53,040 nt of DNA, taken from an uncultured Pelagibacteraceae bacterium. Lineage in GTDB: Bacteria; Pseudomonadota; Alphaproteobacteria; Pelagibacterales; AG-422-B15. The stretch covers positions 1-53,040 of the forward strand of contig CACNXQ010000007.1 of assembly GCA_902624455.1 (NCBI GenBank), in the 5' to 3' direction. Shown piece after piece: positions 18,128-26,474 of the stretch (positions are counted from its first letter, which is position 1; each line of letters begins with the position of its first letter). The notes below the pieces were generated by a model. It worked only from the letters and a program-made list of their open reading frames with translations, ran no database searches and was not told where the DNA came from. Both the position numbers and the translations under genes were made by a program.

Positions 18128-18685
18128 TTATTCCTCTAAAGAAACCTCAATTTTAGGCAGTTCTTTATTTAGTCTCTTTATAACTTCATCTGTGATATCC
18201 ATAGTTTCAGCGTTGAGCAATACAGTTCCTTTTTCAAGAATAACAGTAATACCTTTAGTTTCTGACAATTCCTCTAAAATTGGTTTTAATTTATTTAGTA
18301 TTTCATTTCGGGAACTTTCAACTAATTTATCAATGGAAATCAGCTTTTCTTGTCTGTCTACGTTGTAATTTTGAGCTTTTTCTTCATATTCTTTTCTTTT
18401 TAATTCAAAAGCTTCAGGAGCCATAATTGATTGAGCTTCAATAAGTTTATTTTGTTCTTTAATCATATTTTCATCAGATTCCATTAATTCATTTTCAATA
18501 TCATTAGCTATTTTTTCTATTTCTTCAGCTGCATCTTTTGCAGCTTTAGCATCTAGTAAAACTTTATTTAAGTCTAAGACTCCAATTGATGTGTTAGGGT
18601 AACTTTCAGCGTAAGAATTTACATGAAAAGTAGCAAATGTAATAAAAATAAAAAAAAATATTAATTTAAATATCTTGCTTATCAT
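18128..18685 (-). CDS. skp: Periplasmic chaperone Skp/OmpH
   Basis: A 185-residue secreted chaperone that holds unfolded outer-membrane proteins. The N-terminal signal peptide is clear (hydrophobic 5-20, likely cleavage after NSYA at 26). The mature part begins with the OmpH-type strand IGVLDLNKVLLDAKAAKDA followed by a long charged coiled coil (about 50-140) and the C-terminal strand TVILEKGTVLLNA, DITDEVIKRLN. It follows bamA with a TAATG overlap, so chaperone and insertase are co-translated. Confidence 0.92.
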   Translation of the reverse strand: MISKIFKLIFFFIFITFATFHVNSYAESYPNTSIGVLDLNKVLLDAKAAKDAAEEIEKIANDIENELMESDENMIKEQNKLIEAQSIMAPEAFELKRKEYEEKAQNYNVDRQEKLISIDKLVESSRNEILNKLKPILEELSETKGITVILEKGTVLLNAETMDITDEVIKRLNKELPKIEVSLEE

Positions 18686-20928
18686 TAAAAATTGTATCCT
18701 ATATCAAAGTAAAGGTTATCAGTAGTATCAGTTGGTTCATTTTCTAATATCATGGCGTAAATAATATTTATCGGCCCGATTGCACTATCCCAATTAAAAT
18801 TTATTCCTGCTGATGACCTTAAATTGTGATCATCATTTATTGCTGAATATGCTGGATTTTCTAAACCCCAAACACTGCCTATATCAACAAATAATGTACT
18901 AGTAATATCATAAGCATCAAAATTAAAATCAATATTTGTTTCAAGAGATGTCAAATAAAAATATTGACCTCCTGTGTAGGATGAGCCAGTTTTAGGTCCA
19001 ACTTTACCAGATTTAAATCCTCTTAATTTCTTACCTCCTAAGCGAAAATTTGAAGATAATGGTTGATATTTGCCATTATATCCATTGACTGAACCGGCTT
19101 CAATTTTTAAAGCTGCAATGAGTTTTTCTGAGAGTCTTTTATAAACATTATATGAACCTTTGTTTCTATAATAATATGATGTTCCACCTAAACCAGCTAA
19201 ATCTTGACTCAAAACTAAATTAAATCCCCTTGATGGTTTGTATCTACTATTTCTTTTATCAAAACTAAATAAATAACCAATTTCAGAAACGGTGTCAGTT
19301 CCGCCCAAAAGTCTCTCATAGGCAGTTGCGTTTGCGTCAGGTTTTATTTTAGCTGTATAAAGAGAATATTTTGTTTTTATGTACTTGTCTGATGATAAAG
19401 GAAAACCTAATGAAAAACCTATACCTAAATCCTCTGTTTCATAGTTAACAGAAGTTGGATCAGTAAAGTTGCTATACAAATCAGCTGAAACAGATAAATT
19501 TTTATTATTAAAATATGGTTCAGTAATTGATATATCATAGGTATTTCTTGTACTTGCAAAGCTTGCTGCAAAATTTACTTTTTGACCTTTTCCTAAAAAA
19601 TTATTTTCTCGAAGACCTAAATTTATTGATCCTGACGTAGAACTGGAGTATCCAGCGCCGATTGAGGCTTCTCCAGTATTTCTCTCTTCTACATTTATCA
19701 ACAGATCTACCTTGTCAGGAAAATTCGATCGTTGATCAATAATTTCTACATCAGTAAAAAATCCGAGTGATCTAATAGTATCTCTAGAATAATTTACAGT
19801 AAACTGGTTGTAAGCGTCCCCTTCAGAAAGTCCCATTTCTCTTCTGATGACTCTATCTAAAGTCCTTGTGTTACCAGTAACATTAATAGAGTTTACGTAG
19901 ACCCTTGGGCCTTCATTAATGAAAATTTCTATATTTATCGTTTTGCTATCTGGTTTCTCAGCAAATTTTGGATTTATCTCTATAAAAGAGTAGCCCTCAC
20001 CCTCAGCTATTTCTTTTATGAGCTCAATACTCTCAGATATTTTACTTCTGTCAAACGTTTCACCTGATTGAGCAGAGATTACTGATAATGCCGATTCTGA
20101 GTTAATTTTTTTAAGTTTTGTTGATACTGAAATATCTCCAAAGATATATTTATCACCTTCATCAATATACATAATCAATTCAAAATTATTTGTATTCTGA
20201 GATAATTGTGCAATTGAAGAAGTAAAATTAAAATTAGGAAATCCATTATTATTATAAAACTGTTTTATCAATTGTTTATCATATTCAATTTTATCTGGAT
20301 CATACCTATCTGCAGATGACAAAAATCTCAGAAATCTTCGTTCCTTCGTCTTCATTATTGATTTTAGCTTTGAAGCAGGAAAGGCCTCATTACCAATAAA
20401 CACAATTTTGGAAACTTTTGAAACTTCTGACTCAATAATTTCATAACTTAAATTGATACGATTTTCTTCGAGTTTTTCTATTTTTGGTATTACTTCAGTT
20501 GAGAGTCTACCATTTCTTTGATATAAAGATAAAATTCTCTCTATATCCCTTTTAACTTTTGATCTAGAATAAACTGATCTTTCTTTTAATTGAATTTCTA
20601 TTAATAGATCTTCATCTTTAATCTTTCGATTGCCAATAAATTTAATTAAATTGATTGTTGGATTTTCAACAATAGAAATAATTAATTTGTTATCTTTAAA
20701 TTCTATTTCTATATTTGAGAAAAGTTCTGTATTAAATAAGCTTTTTAATATTTCATTTCCTTTTTCATCAGAATAATTTTCCTCTACTTTAATATTAGCA
20801 TAAGATATAATGGTTTCACTATCTATTCTCTGATTGCCTAATATTTCAATGTCATTAATAATATTTTCATTTGCAAAACTTAAGGAGGCTGTATTAAGAA
20901 ATAATATTAGAGCTAAAAATCTAAACAT
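18685..20928 (-). CDS. bamA: Outer-membrane protein assembly factor BamA
   Basis: The central insertase of outer-membrane beta-barrel proteins. The 747-residue protein has a signal peptide (cleavage likely after SFA at 19), five POTRA domains (about 22-410, starting IINDIEILGNQRIDSETI) and a 16-strand barrel (about 415-747) with the conserved RGF-type motif KLRGFKSGKVGP in loop 6 and the terminal aromatic residue in YFDIGYNF. Normally rseP precedes it; here dxr does, after 34 bp carrying a tandem repeat. Confidence 0.97.
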   Translation of the reverse strand: MFRFLALILFLNTASLSFANENIINDIEILGNQRIDSETIISYANIKVEENYSDEKGNEILKSLFNTELFSNIEIEFKDNKLIISIVENPTINLIKFIGNRKIKDEDLLIEIQLKERSVYSRSKVKRDIERILSLYQRNGRLSTEVIPKIEKLEENRINLSYEIIESEVSKVSKIVFIGNEAFPASKLKSIMKTKERRFLRFLSSADRYDPDKIEYDKQLIKQFYNNNGFPNFNFTSSIAQLSQNTNNFELIMYIDEGDKYIFGDISVSTKLKKINSESALSVISAQSGETFDRSKISESIELIKEIAEGEGYSFIEINPKFAEKPDSKTINIEIFINEGPRVYVNSINVTGNTRTLDRVIRREMGLSEGDAYNQFTVNYSRDTIRSLGFFTDVEIIDQRSNFPDKVDLLINVEERNTGEASIGAGYSSSTSGSINLGLRENNFLGKGQKVNFAASFASTRNTYDISITEPYFNNKNLSVSADLYSNFTDPTSVNYETEDLGIGFSLGFPLSSDKYIKTKYSLYTAKIKPDANATAYERLLGGTDTVSEIGYLFSFDKRNSRYKPSRGFNLVLSQDLAGLGGTSYYYRNKGSYNVYKRLSEKLIAALKIEAGSVNGYNGKYQPLSSNFRLGGKKLRGFKSGKVGPKTGSSYTGGQYFYLTSLETNIDFNFDAYDITSTLFVDIGSVWGLENPAYSAINDDHNLRSSAGINFNWDSAIGPINIIYAMILENEPTDTTDNLYFDIGYNF

Positions 20929-20937
20929 AATTTATCG

Positions 20938-20957
20938 TATATGATTTTATATGATTT
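20938..20957. repeat. Perfect 10-bp tandem duplication upstream of bamA
   Basis: TATATGATTT occurs twice in immediate tandem in the 34-bp dxr-bamA gap. On the minus strand this gives CATATAAAAT, which contains a TATAAA -10-like box that could serve bamA. The gap is at the position normally filled by rseP. Confidence 0.6.
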
Positions 20958-20962
20958 CTATA

Positions 20963-22117
20963 CTATATTTTACCCAAGAATATATTTTTATTTATCCACA
21001 AACTACAGTTATGTATATCTTTTAGATTAGGTTGGGTGATATTTTTGTTGCTCTTAAGAAATTTCTTAATAGTTATTTCATTATAATTCACAATGTCTAA
21101 AAATCTAATTTTTTTCTGTAAAAAATGATCAACTAAAATTTCATTGTTATAATTAAAGATATGTGGGGCAAGGCCTCCAATTTCTAATACCTTGTATGCT
21201 AATTTAATTGCAGGAAATCTATTTTTATTTATTTTATAAAAAGATAAATTTTTTTTATTCAGTTGCTGAAATATGTTGTCATTTGTATTTAGGTTATCAT
21301 TAACCTGTAATAAATATGATATTGGGATTTTCATATCTGGTTTAGATAAAAGACTTATTGAAGAATTATCATAAAAATTAATAGCAGCATGAATTATTGA
21401 TTCAGGATGAATTATTGCATTGATTTGATCACTATTTAAATTGAAAAGATATTTAGCTTCAATAATTTCTAAAGCTTTATTCATCATGGTCGAAGAGTCG
21501 ACTGATATTTTTTTTCCCATTTTCCATACAGGGTGTTTAATCGCTTGATTAGGAGTAACATTTTTTAAAAAACTAATTTTTTTATTAAGAAAAGGCCCGC
21601 CAGATGCCGTTATTGTAATTGATTTAAATTTATTATTGTTTGACTCTAATAGCCTGTAAATTGAATTATGTTCAGAATCTAATGGTATAATTTTCGACTT
21701 ATTTTTTTTAGCTAATAAAAGTAATCGAGGTCCTAATGAAATTATACACTCTTTATTAGCTAAACCAATGATCTTACCTGATTTTGCTATATCGTAACTT
21801 AGATTCAGAGGACTTAAGCCTGATATGGCTAGAATTATTACGTCAATATCCTTTGTTATAAATTCTGAAAAATTATCATTTCCTATCAAAAGATGTTTAC
21901 TGTTAATTTTACTATTTTGGAGTTTATATTTTTCAGCAGCCTCATGATTGTTGATACCAATCTTCTCAATACTATACTTAATTCTTAATTTTTCTAATTT
22001 TTTATAATTCTTATTACAAGTTGCAGCTACTACTTTTAATTTTTTTTGATTATTTTCGACAATTTTGAAAACGGAGTCTGCAATTGTTCCAGTTGCTCCG
22101 TAAAGAAGAATTCTCAT
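20963..22117 (-). CDS. dxr: 1-deoxy-D-xylulose 5-phosphate reductoisomerase
   Basis: Makes methylerythritol phosphate, the committed step of the MEP isoprenoid pathway. The 384-residue protein shows the NADPH loop GATGTIADSVFKIV, LANKECIISLGP, the metal-binding PLDSEHNSIYRLL, ITASGGPF, KHPVWKMGKKISVDSSTMMNKALEI (in parts) and HPESIIHA. All catalytic acids are present. It supplies isoprenoid precursors to UppS two genes upstream. It follows cdsA directly. Confidence 0.97.
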   Translation of the reverse strand: MRILLYGATGTIADSVFKIVENNQKKLKVVAATCNKNYKKLEKLRIKYSIEKIGINNHEAAEKYKLQNSKINSKHLLIGNDNFSEFITKDIDVIILAISGLSPLNLSYDIAKSGKIIGLANKECIISLGPRLLLLAKKNKSKIIPLDSEHNSIYRLLESNNNKFKSITITASGGPFLNKKISFLKNVTPNQAIKHPVWKMGKKISVDSSTMMNKALEIIEAKYLFNLNSDQINAIIHPESIIHAAINFYDNSSISLLSKPDMKIPISYLLQVNDNLNTNDNIFQQLNKKNLSFYKINKNRFPAIKLAYKVLEIGGLAPHIFNYNNEILVDHFLQKKIRFLDIVNYNEITIKKFLKSNKNITQPNLKDIHNCSLWINKNIFLGKI

Positions 22118-22783
22118 TTATGATATAAATATTATTAAATAAATTCCAAAAAAGAAAAAAACAAATACAAAGGAGTCCATCCTGTCGATTATCCCCCCAT
22201 GTCCTGGCATTATCTGCCCAGTATCTTTTATATTCACACTTCTTTTCAAAACAGAAACAATAAAATCGCCTATGAATGAAAGAACAATTATTGGAATAGT
22301 TTTAAGAAAAACCATATTTAAATCTTTATAGACCTCAAAATAGTACAGGCCAGTAATTATCAGTGTAGCAATGATACCAATATACAATCCATTAAATGTT
22401 TTACCTTTACTAATACTTGGCATTAGCTTTTTTCCATTTAAAGTTTTTCCACCTAAGTAACAGAATGTATCAAAAATCCATATAGTTATTATTATTTCAA
22501 TAACCTTTAAACTTAAATTTTCAAATGATAAAACTGAAAGTATAAATGTAAAAATTGTTGAAATGCAAATTAACAAATACAAATACATAAAAGTCCTTTT
22601 TTTAGAAATTTTTATCATATCAATCAGTTCAATAACCATAAGTGATAAAAGAAAAATATATAATAAATAGAGAAAGTAGCCTTTCACCAATATTGGTACA
22701 ACTATTAAAGGTATAAATAAAATAGCTGAGAATAACCTTTTGACAAAATTTTTCTTATCATAATTGCTTATTTTACTTTCCAT
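22118..22783 (-). CDS. cdsA: Phosphatidate cytidylyltransferase
   Basis: Makes CDP-diacylglycerol from CTP and phosphatidate for phospholipid synthesis. The 221-residue membrane protein has about six to seven transmembrane helices and the C-terminal family signature SVLKRSVNIKDTGQIMPGHG followed by GIIDRMDS. It is shorter than the usual 260-280 residues, mainly in the N-terminal membrane part, a reduced form that keeps the active site. It overlaps uppS by 11 bp. Confidence 0.93.
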   Translation of the reverse strand: MESKISNYDKKNFVKRLFSAILFIPLIVVPILVKGYFLYLLYIFLLSLMVIELIDMIKISKKRTFMYLYLLICISTIFTFILSVLSFENLSLKVIEIIITIWIFDTFCYLGGKTLNGKKLMPSISKGKTFNGLYIGIIATLIITGLYYFEVYKDLNMVFLKTIPIIVLSFIGDFIVSVLKRSVNIKDTGQIMPGHGGIIDRMDSFVFVFFFFGIYLIIFIS

Positions 22784-23471
22784 AATTACGTTTTCTTTTT
22801 TTGAAATTTATAATTATTCTTTTTAAATCCGTGATATTAAAATCTGGCCACAATTTTTTTGTAAAATATAGTTCTGAGTATGCTGATTGCCATAACATAA
22901 AGTTACTCAATCTTAACTCACCACCTGTTCTAATTATTAAATCTGGATCTTTAGAAGTAGATGTATACAAATTCTTTGTTATGTTATTTTTATTAATCTT
23001 GCATGACTTTATTTTTTTAATAGAATTTACAATCTCATCCCTGCCTCCGTAATTAAAAACTAAATTGATGCAAGTAGAAGTATTATTTTTTGTCTTTTTA
23101 GTTACATTATCAATTATTTTTAATATTCTTCCATTCAGCTTTTTTCTAGATCCATAATGTCTAATTTTAAGGTTATAGTTTTGTGCAGTTTTTTCGAATT
23201 CCTGATAGAATTCTTCTATAAGATTAAAAAGATTTTTAATCTCACTTATTGAACGTTTCCAATTTTCAGATGAAAATACATAAAATGAAAGTTCTTTTAC
23301 ATGTATATCTAATTTATTGATACTTTTAATAAGATTTATGCAAGATTTTATTCCAGCTTTATGGCCTTCTTTTTTTTTCAAATTATTTTTTAATGCCCAT
23401 CTACCATTGCCATCCATTATGAATGCTAGATGATCTATTTCGTAATGATTTTTTCTGTTATGTTTAACCAA
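22773..23471 (-). CDS. uppS: Undecaprenyl diphosphate synthase
   Basis: Builds the C55 lipid carrier for peptidoglycan and polysaccharide synthesis from isopentenyl diphosphate. The 232-residue cis-prenyltransferase has D20 in IMDGNGRWA, the YVFSSENWKR segment, NYGGRDEIV and the C-terminal RTGGELRLSNFMLWQSAYSE block with the Mg-binding acids. It follows frr by 2 bp. The last 15 residues are very lysine- and arginine-rich, as in many AT-rich relatives. Confidence 0.96.
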   Translation of the reverse strand: MVKHNRKNHYEIDHLAFIMDGNGRWALKNNLKKKEGHKAGIKSCINLIKSINKLDIHVKELSFYVFSSENWKRSISEIKNLFNLIEEFYQEFEKTAQNYNLKIRHYGSRKKLNGRILKIIDNVTKKTKNNTSTCINLVFNYGGRDEIVNSIKKIKSCKINKNNITKNLYTSTSKDPDLIIRTGGELRLSNFMLWQSAYSELYFTKKLWPDFNITDLKRIIINFKKRKRNYGK

Positions 23472-23473
23472 GA

Positions 23474-24031
23474 TTATATTTTTTTTAAATCTTCTTCTTT
23501 ATGTTTATGAGCTTCATCAATTATTTTAATGAATTCTGAGGTCATGTTGTCAATATCACTTTGAAATTTTTTTGATTCATCTTGGCTTATATTTTTTTCT
23601 TTTTCACTATTTTTAACTTTTTCTATTCCATCTCTTCTAATATTTCTTATAGCAACTTTAGCTGACTCAACAATCTTTCCAATTACCTTTAGAAATTCAT
23701 CTCTTCTTTCTTCAGTGAGTTGTGGCAATGGTAATCTTATTAAATTTCCTTCTATTATAGGATTTATTCCTAAATTTGACTCTCTTAGGGACTTGTCAAC
23801 TAATGTAACATTGGATGCATCCCAGACTTCTACATTTATTGTGCGAGGGTCTGGTGTAGTAATGTTTCCTATTTGATTTATTGACATTTTTTGACCGTAA
23901 GCTTCGACTTTTATCGAGTCCAACATGCCTGGTGAAGCTCTTCCTGCTCTTATTCCTGAAATTTCAGATTTTGCTGATTGACTAGAGGACTCCATCCTTT
24001 TTCTTAAATCTATTGATAATTCATCAAACAT
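23474..24031 (-). CDS. frr: Ribosome recycling factor
   Basis: Splits the post-termination ribosome with EF-G. The 185-residue length is exact for the family, and the motifs SGIRAGRASPGMLDSIKVEAYG, NITTPDPRTINVEVWD, NPIIEGNLIRLPLPQLTEERR and AIRNIRRDGIEKVK are visible (read as overlapping blocks). It overlaps pyrH by 8 bp, the standard pyrH-frr pairing. Confidence 0.97.
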   Translation of the reverse strand: MFDELSIDLRKRMESSSQSAKSEISGIRAGRASPGMLDSIKVEAYGQKMSINQIGNITTPDPRTINVEVWDASNVTLVDKSLRESNLGINPIIEGNLIRLPLPQLTEERRDEFLKVIGKIVESAKVAIRNIRRDGIEKVKNSEKEKNISQDESKKFQSDIDNMTSEFIKIIDEAHKHKEEDLKKI

Positions 24032-24743
24032 TGTAAATCTCCGAGGTTTTAATTTCGTTATTCACTGCTCTTACAAAAGCATTTTTTTCTTTAATTGAAA
24101 ATACCTTTATTGGAATATTATTTTCCCGTGCAATTGCAACGGCTGAACTATCCATAATTTGTAAATTACTTGCTAAATAATCATCATAGCTTATTTCTTT
24201 AACTTCTTTTGCATCAGAATATATTTTTGGATCTTTATTATAAATACCTTCTACTTGTGTTGCTTTAAATATACAATCACATTCGAGCTCAGCTGCTCTA
24301 AGTGCGGCAGCTGTATCAGTTGAAAAGTATGGATTTCCTGTACCAGCAGCACATATAACGATTCTATTTTTTTCCATGTGTCTTATTGCTCTACGCCTGA
24401 TGTAAGTCTCACATATTGATTGAATTGGAAAAGCTGACATGACCCTTGTCTCAAGTGATAACTTTTCAAGACCGTTTTGTAATCCTAAGCTATTCATTAC
24501 TGTAGCAAGCATACCTATATAATCAGCATTGGCTCTTTCCATGCCTTTAGCAGAGGCAGCTAGTCCCCTAAATATATTTCCTCCACCAATAACTATGCAA
24601 GTTTGTATATTAATTTCTCTAAGATTTTTTATATCATTTGCAATTTTATCAACAACTTCGAGTTCAATGCCATAATTTTCATTTCCCATGAGTGACTCTC
24701 CGGATAACTTTAAAAGTATCCGTTTATTTTCTGATTTGACCAT
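24024..24743 (-). CDS. pyrH: Uridylate kinase
   Basis: Phosphorylates UMP to UDP. The 239-residue amino-acid-kinase-fold protein shows LLKLSGESLMG, VIGGGNIFRG, ANADYIGMLATVMN, TGNPYFSTDTAAALRAAEL and ATQVEGIYNKDPK. It ends with TGA, one of several TGA stops in the window, showing that TGA is a stop codon and not tryptophan here. It starts 2 bp after tsf. Confidence 0.97.
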   Translation of the reverse strand: MVKSENKRILLKLSGESLMGNENYGIELEVVDKIANDIKNLREINIQTCIVIGGGNIFRGLAASAKGMERANADYIGMLATVMNSLGLQNGLEKLSLETRVMSAFPIQSICETYIRRRAIRHMEKNRIVICAAGTGNPYFSTDTAAALRAAELECDCIFKATQVEGIYNKDPKIYSDAKEVKEISYDDYLASNLQIMDSSAVAIARENNIPIKVFSIKEKNAFVRAVNNEIKTSEIYNV

Positions 24744-24745
24744 TT

Positions 24746-25570
24746 TTAATTTCCTAGTTCGTATCTTACGAATTTATCTATGATGATGGTTTCACCAATT
24801 TCTTCTGAAGCACTCTTAAGGTAGTCGCCTATACTTAAACTTTGATCCATTACAAATTTCTGCTTAAGAAGAGTTACTTCCTCAAATATTTTATTAATTT
24901 TTCCTTGAAGCATTTTTTCAACAATATTTTCTGGTTTACCTGAATCTTTTAGTTGCTTTTCAATAATTTCTTTTTCTGCTTCTAAATATTTATTATCTAA
25001 ATCTTTTTCACTAATTGAAAGTGGTGAAGCTGCAGCTATGTGCATGCATAATTTTTTACCTAAATCACTTAAATCTTTTTCAGAGCCACTTAGCTTTAAA
25101 AGAACTCCAATCTTTCCTAAACCATCATCAATCTTGTTATGAACATAAGAGTGAATATTTCCATCTAAATAATCAGCTCTTTTGAAAACAATGTTTTCTC
25201 CTATTTTGCCTACTGCATCACTAATTAAATCTTTGCAGTCCTCAATTATTTTGTTGTCACCCTTGTGATCAAGAGAAATATCTAAAATTTTATTCACGAG
25301 TGCTTGAAACTCTTTATTTCTAGATACAAAATCTGTTTCTGAGTTAATTTCAACTATCGAGGCGCCCTCTTTAGCATTTTTAATCCCAATCAAACCTTCA
25401 TTTGCTTCCCTGCTCGATTTCTTTTCTGCTTTTGCAATGCCTTTTTCACGAAGTAATTTGAAAGCCTTTTTTACATCACCATTTGAGTCATTTAAGGCTG
25501 ATTTACACTCCATCATTCCAGCGCCCGACATTTTTCTCAGTTCTTGAACTTCTTTTGCTGAAATACTCAT
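24746..25570 (-). CDS. tsf: Translation elongation factor Ts
   Basis: Exchanges GDP for GTP on EF-Tu. The 274-residue protein starts with the UBA-like domain (VQELRKMSGAGMMECKSAL), has the EF-Tu contact TDFVSRNKEF at about 80-90, and a duplicated core domain. It starts 2 bp after rpsB in the universal rpsB-tsf pair. Somewhat short for the family, but no missing motif was seen. Confidence 0.97.
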   Translation of the reverse strand: MSISAKEVQELRKMSGAGMMECKSALNDSNGDVKKAFKLLREKGIAKAEKKSSREANEGLIGIKNAKEGASIVEINSETDFVSRNKEFQALVNKILDISLDHKGDNKIIEDCKDLISDAVGKIGENIVFKRADYLDGNIHSYVHNKIDDGLGKIGVLLKLSGSEKDLSDLGKKLCMHIAAASPLSISEKDLDNKYLEAEKEIIEKQLKDSGKPENIVEKMLQGKINKIFEEVTLLKQKFVMDQSLSIGDYLKSASEEIGETIIIDKFVRYELGN

Positions 25571-25572
25571 TA

Positions 25573-26355
25573 CTATTTAGCCTCAGTAACTGTATTTTGA
25601 CTTGTATCTTCTGTAGAACTTTCTTTTGATTCAGATTTACCGTTAGGTTGAGACATGTTTTCGTGAAAAATTATTGGTTCTGAAGAATTAATAGTTTCTT
25701 TAATTGCATTACAATAATATTCAATTGACCTTCTTGAGTCATCATTTCCAGGTATTGGAAAATCAATTAAGTCTGGATCACAGTTTGTATCAACTATTCC
25801 AATCGTTGGAATTTTTAGGTGCTTAGCTTCTGCAACTGCAATATGCTCTAGCTTAGTATCTATTATAAAAATTAGATCAGGTGATTTTTTCATATCACTA
25901 ATACCGTTAAGAGATTTTAATAATTTTTCATGCTTATTCGAAAGTTTGAGAATTTCTTTTTTAGTGAATTCATTTTTTGGATTTGATTTTAGAACCTCTA
26001 GTTCTTTCATTTTTTTTATTGATTTTGCTATTGTAGACCAGTTCGTTAACATACCACCTAACCAACGATGGTTTACATAATATTGACCAGTTTCATCGGC
26101 AAGATCAGCAACTTTTTTTGATGCTTGTTTCTTAGTTGCAACAAATAGAATTTTGCCTCCTTTGGATACAGTCTCATCAATAACTTTTAATGCTTCTTGA
26201 AATAATTGCAGAGTCATATTGAGATTTATAATGTGAACATTTTCTCTGGTGCTATGTATGTATTTAGACATTTTAGGATTCCATCTTTGTGACTTATGTC
26301 CAAAGTGCACTCCTGCGTTGACTAAATCTTTTAGATTAAGGTTAGGTATACTCAT
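25573..26355 (-). CDS. rpsB: 30S ribosomal protein S2
   Basis: Part of the small ribosomal subunit head-body junction. The motifs LVNAGVHFGHKSQRWNPKMS, FVATKKQA, VNHRWLGGMLTNW, PDLIFIIDT and PTIGIVDTNCDPDLIDFPIP are present, with a hydrophilic C-terminal tail of about 30 residues. I chose the ATG at 26355, giving MSIPNLNLKDL and 260 residues: it has a perfectly spaced GGAG 7 nt upstream (26363-26366). A frame opening at 26385 would put coding sequence over that ribosome binding site and leader. Confidence 0.97.
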   Translation of the reverse strand: MSIPNLNLKDLVNAGVHFGHKSQRWNPKMSKYIHSTRENVHIINLNMTLQLFQEALKVIDETVSKGGKILFVATKKQASKKVADLADETGQYYVNHRWLGGMLTNWSTIAKSIKKMKELEVLKSNPKNEFTKKEILKLSNKHEKLLKSLNGISDMKKSPDLIFIIDTKLEHIAVAEAKHLKIPTIGIVDTNCDPDLIDFPIPGNDDSRRSIEYYCNAIKETINSSEPIIFHENMSQPNGKSESKESSTEDTSQNTVTEAK

Positions 26356-26427
26356 TTGTTTTCTCCGGTTGCACATCCACAGCAATTAGACCTAAAAGGA
26401 CCGGACAGCAATCAGCTATCGCTGTGT
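26356..26427 (-). promoter_or_regulatory. Structured rpsB leader, candidate autoregulatory element
   Basis: The leader mRNA contains TCCGGT (26405-26400) whose exact complement ACCGGA (26369-26364) overlaps the Shine-Dalgarno GGAG (26366-26363). Between them lie two smaller stems, CC-TTTTA-GG (26399-26391) and TTGC (26385-26382) with GCAA (26372-26369), the latter sharing one base with the main stem. Upstream is a further hairpin, CAGC-x-AT with AT-x-GCTG (26406-26424). GC-rich pairs in such an AT-rich setting are unlikely by chance. Ribosomal protein leaders that hide the ribosome binding site are a known way for S2 to repress its own operon. Function here is inference. Confidence 0.6.
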
Positions 26428-26447
26428 GATTAATTAGGGATTAATTA
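26428..26447. repeat. Helically phased repeat in the rpsB promoter region
   Basis: GATTAATTA occurs twice (26428-26436 and 26439-26447), 11 bp apart, so both copies face the same side of the helix. On the minus strand they lie between a possible -35 (TTGAAT) and the leader, so one copy may include the -10. Could be a regulator site or simply a promoter duplication. Confidence 0.55.
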
Positions 26448-26474
26448 CACGAACTCGATAATAAATTCAATAAC

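Noticed and set aside
22118-22783. cdsA as a truncated pseudogene because of its 221 residues
   Set aside because: The frame is intact, the catalytic signature is complete and the gene is packed between its usual neighbours.
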